Shown here in pieces: positions 51,690-51,874 of a DNA stretch of 51,874 bases; the stretch's first letter is position 1, and each line of letters begins with the position of its first letter. Below the pieces are notes generated by a model. That model was not told the DNA's origin, did not search any database, and saw nothing but the letters and a program-made list of their open reading frames with translations. The stretch covers positions 1-51,874 of the forward strand of contig JASJCJ010000011.1 in NCBI GenBank assembly GCA_030066045.1, given 5' to 3'. Source of the DNA: Calothrix sp. MO_167.B12. Its GTDB lineage: Bacteria; Cyanobacteriota; Cyanobacteriia; Cyanobacteriales; Nostocaceae. The translations under genes and the position numbers were made by a program.

Positions 51690-51874
51690 TTACTTTTTGC
51701 ACTCGCGACTAAGAACCTGCTGCCCATTCTCCAAACGATATATACCTGTTACTTCGACAATGGAATCACCTCTTTTCCATCGGGAGCGAGATTGTGTTGG
51801 TGAGGTATCATCGGGTAATGCTCTGACTTCAAAAATAGAATAATCTGAAGGCACCGCTTCTCCTGGACTGTAGG
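51690..51874 (-). CDS. C-terminal end of an unknown protein (runs off window)
   Basis: The minus-strand frame ending in TAA at 51690-51692 reads 'YSPGEAVPSDYSIFEVRALPDDTSPTQSRSRWKRGDSIVEVTGIYRLENGQQVLSRECKK'. About 60 residues are visible, with no recognised motif; the beta-rich 'DSIVEVTGIYRLENGQQVLSREC' could be the end of a secreted domain. Chosen over the opposite-strand frame because it is uninterrupted and ends cleanly at its stop. Confidence 0.55.
   Translation of the reverse strand, partial: YSPGEAVPSDYSIFEVRALPDDTSPTQSRSRWKRGDSIVEVTGIYRLENGQQVLSRECKK

Noticed and set aside
51502-51843. Plus-strand frame of 113 codons at the right edge
   Set aside because: It begins in a MITE end and runs opposite to a better partial gene on the minus strand.

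Overview
The window looks like chromosomal DNA of a filamentous, Nostocales-type cyanobacterium. The evidence is photosynthesis genes (Psb28, a cytochrome c6-like protein), a DevC-type permease, a cyanobacterial DUF3122 protein, many HIP1 octamers (GCGATCGC), heptamer tandem repeats (TTTTGAC, AGTAATA) and several families of short inverted-repeat elements between genes. Genus and species cannot be read from the sequence alone.

Layout. 0-13.4 kb is mostly housekeeping: trpS, a methylenetetrahydrofolate reductase-like gene, an orphan C5 DNA methyltransferase, a secreted protein, a cytochrome c6-like gene, an AI-2E/PerM-type permease, cysS, a His-rich CobW GTPase, dtd, psb28 and moaB. 14.3-24.5 kb holds an orphan devC-like permease, a stand-alone condensation-domain acyltransferase, a DUF4342 protein, an ExbB/ExbD pair, small conserved proteins, a large secreted beta-helix/RTX protein and a small membrane protein. 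24.7-30.7 kb is a sulfur/hydrogen island: persulfide dioxygenase, DUF3122 protein, TauE/SafE exporter, small and large subunits of a group 3b-like [NiFe] hydrogenase, then a KaiB-like protein overlapping a hydrogenase maturation protease. The usual HydB/HydG electron-transfer subunits are absent.

31.0-38.6 kb is a minus-strand cluster with AT-rich codon use and few HIP1 sites: DAHP synthase, AroH chorismate mutase, acyl-CoA dehydrogenase-like flavoprotein, haloalkane-dehalogenase-like hydrolase (nucleophile Asp replaced by Glu), sarcosine-oxidase-like flavoprotein, O-methyltransferase and a PF10118 ferritin-like protein. Together they suggest an aromatic-derived specialised metabolite pathway. 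38.8-44.2 kb holds a small unknown protein, decayed transposon pieces, a cupin, an OafA-type acyltransferase and an ada-alkA fusion broken by one missing A in a poly-A run. 44.3-49.3 kb holds an RND efflux pump whose upstream region is an inverted copy of the promoter and first codons of the PF10118 gene, so the pump appears to have captured the promoter of the metabolite cluster. 49.3-51.9 kb is repeats, a TnpB remnant interrupted by a small element, an XRE regulator and the end of an unknown gene.

The observations I rate highest are the hydrogenase-KaiB-sulfur island, the inverted promoter duplication linking the cluster to the efflux pump, the Asp-to-Glu dehalogenase homologue, and a small element inserted exactly in a HIP1 octamer. 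All calls come from reading the sequence; no database search was run.
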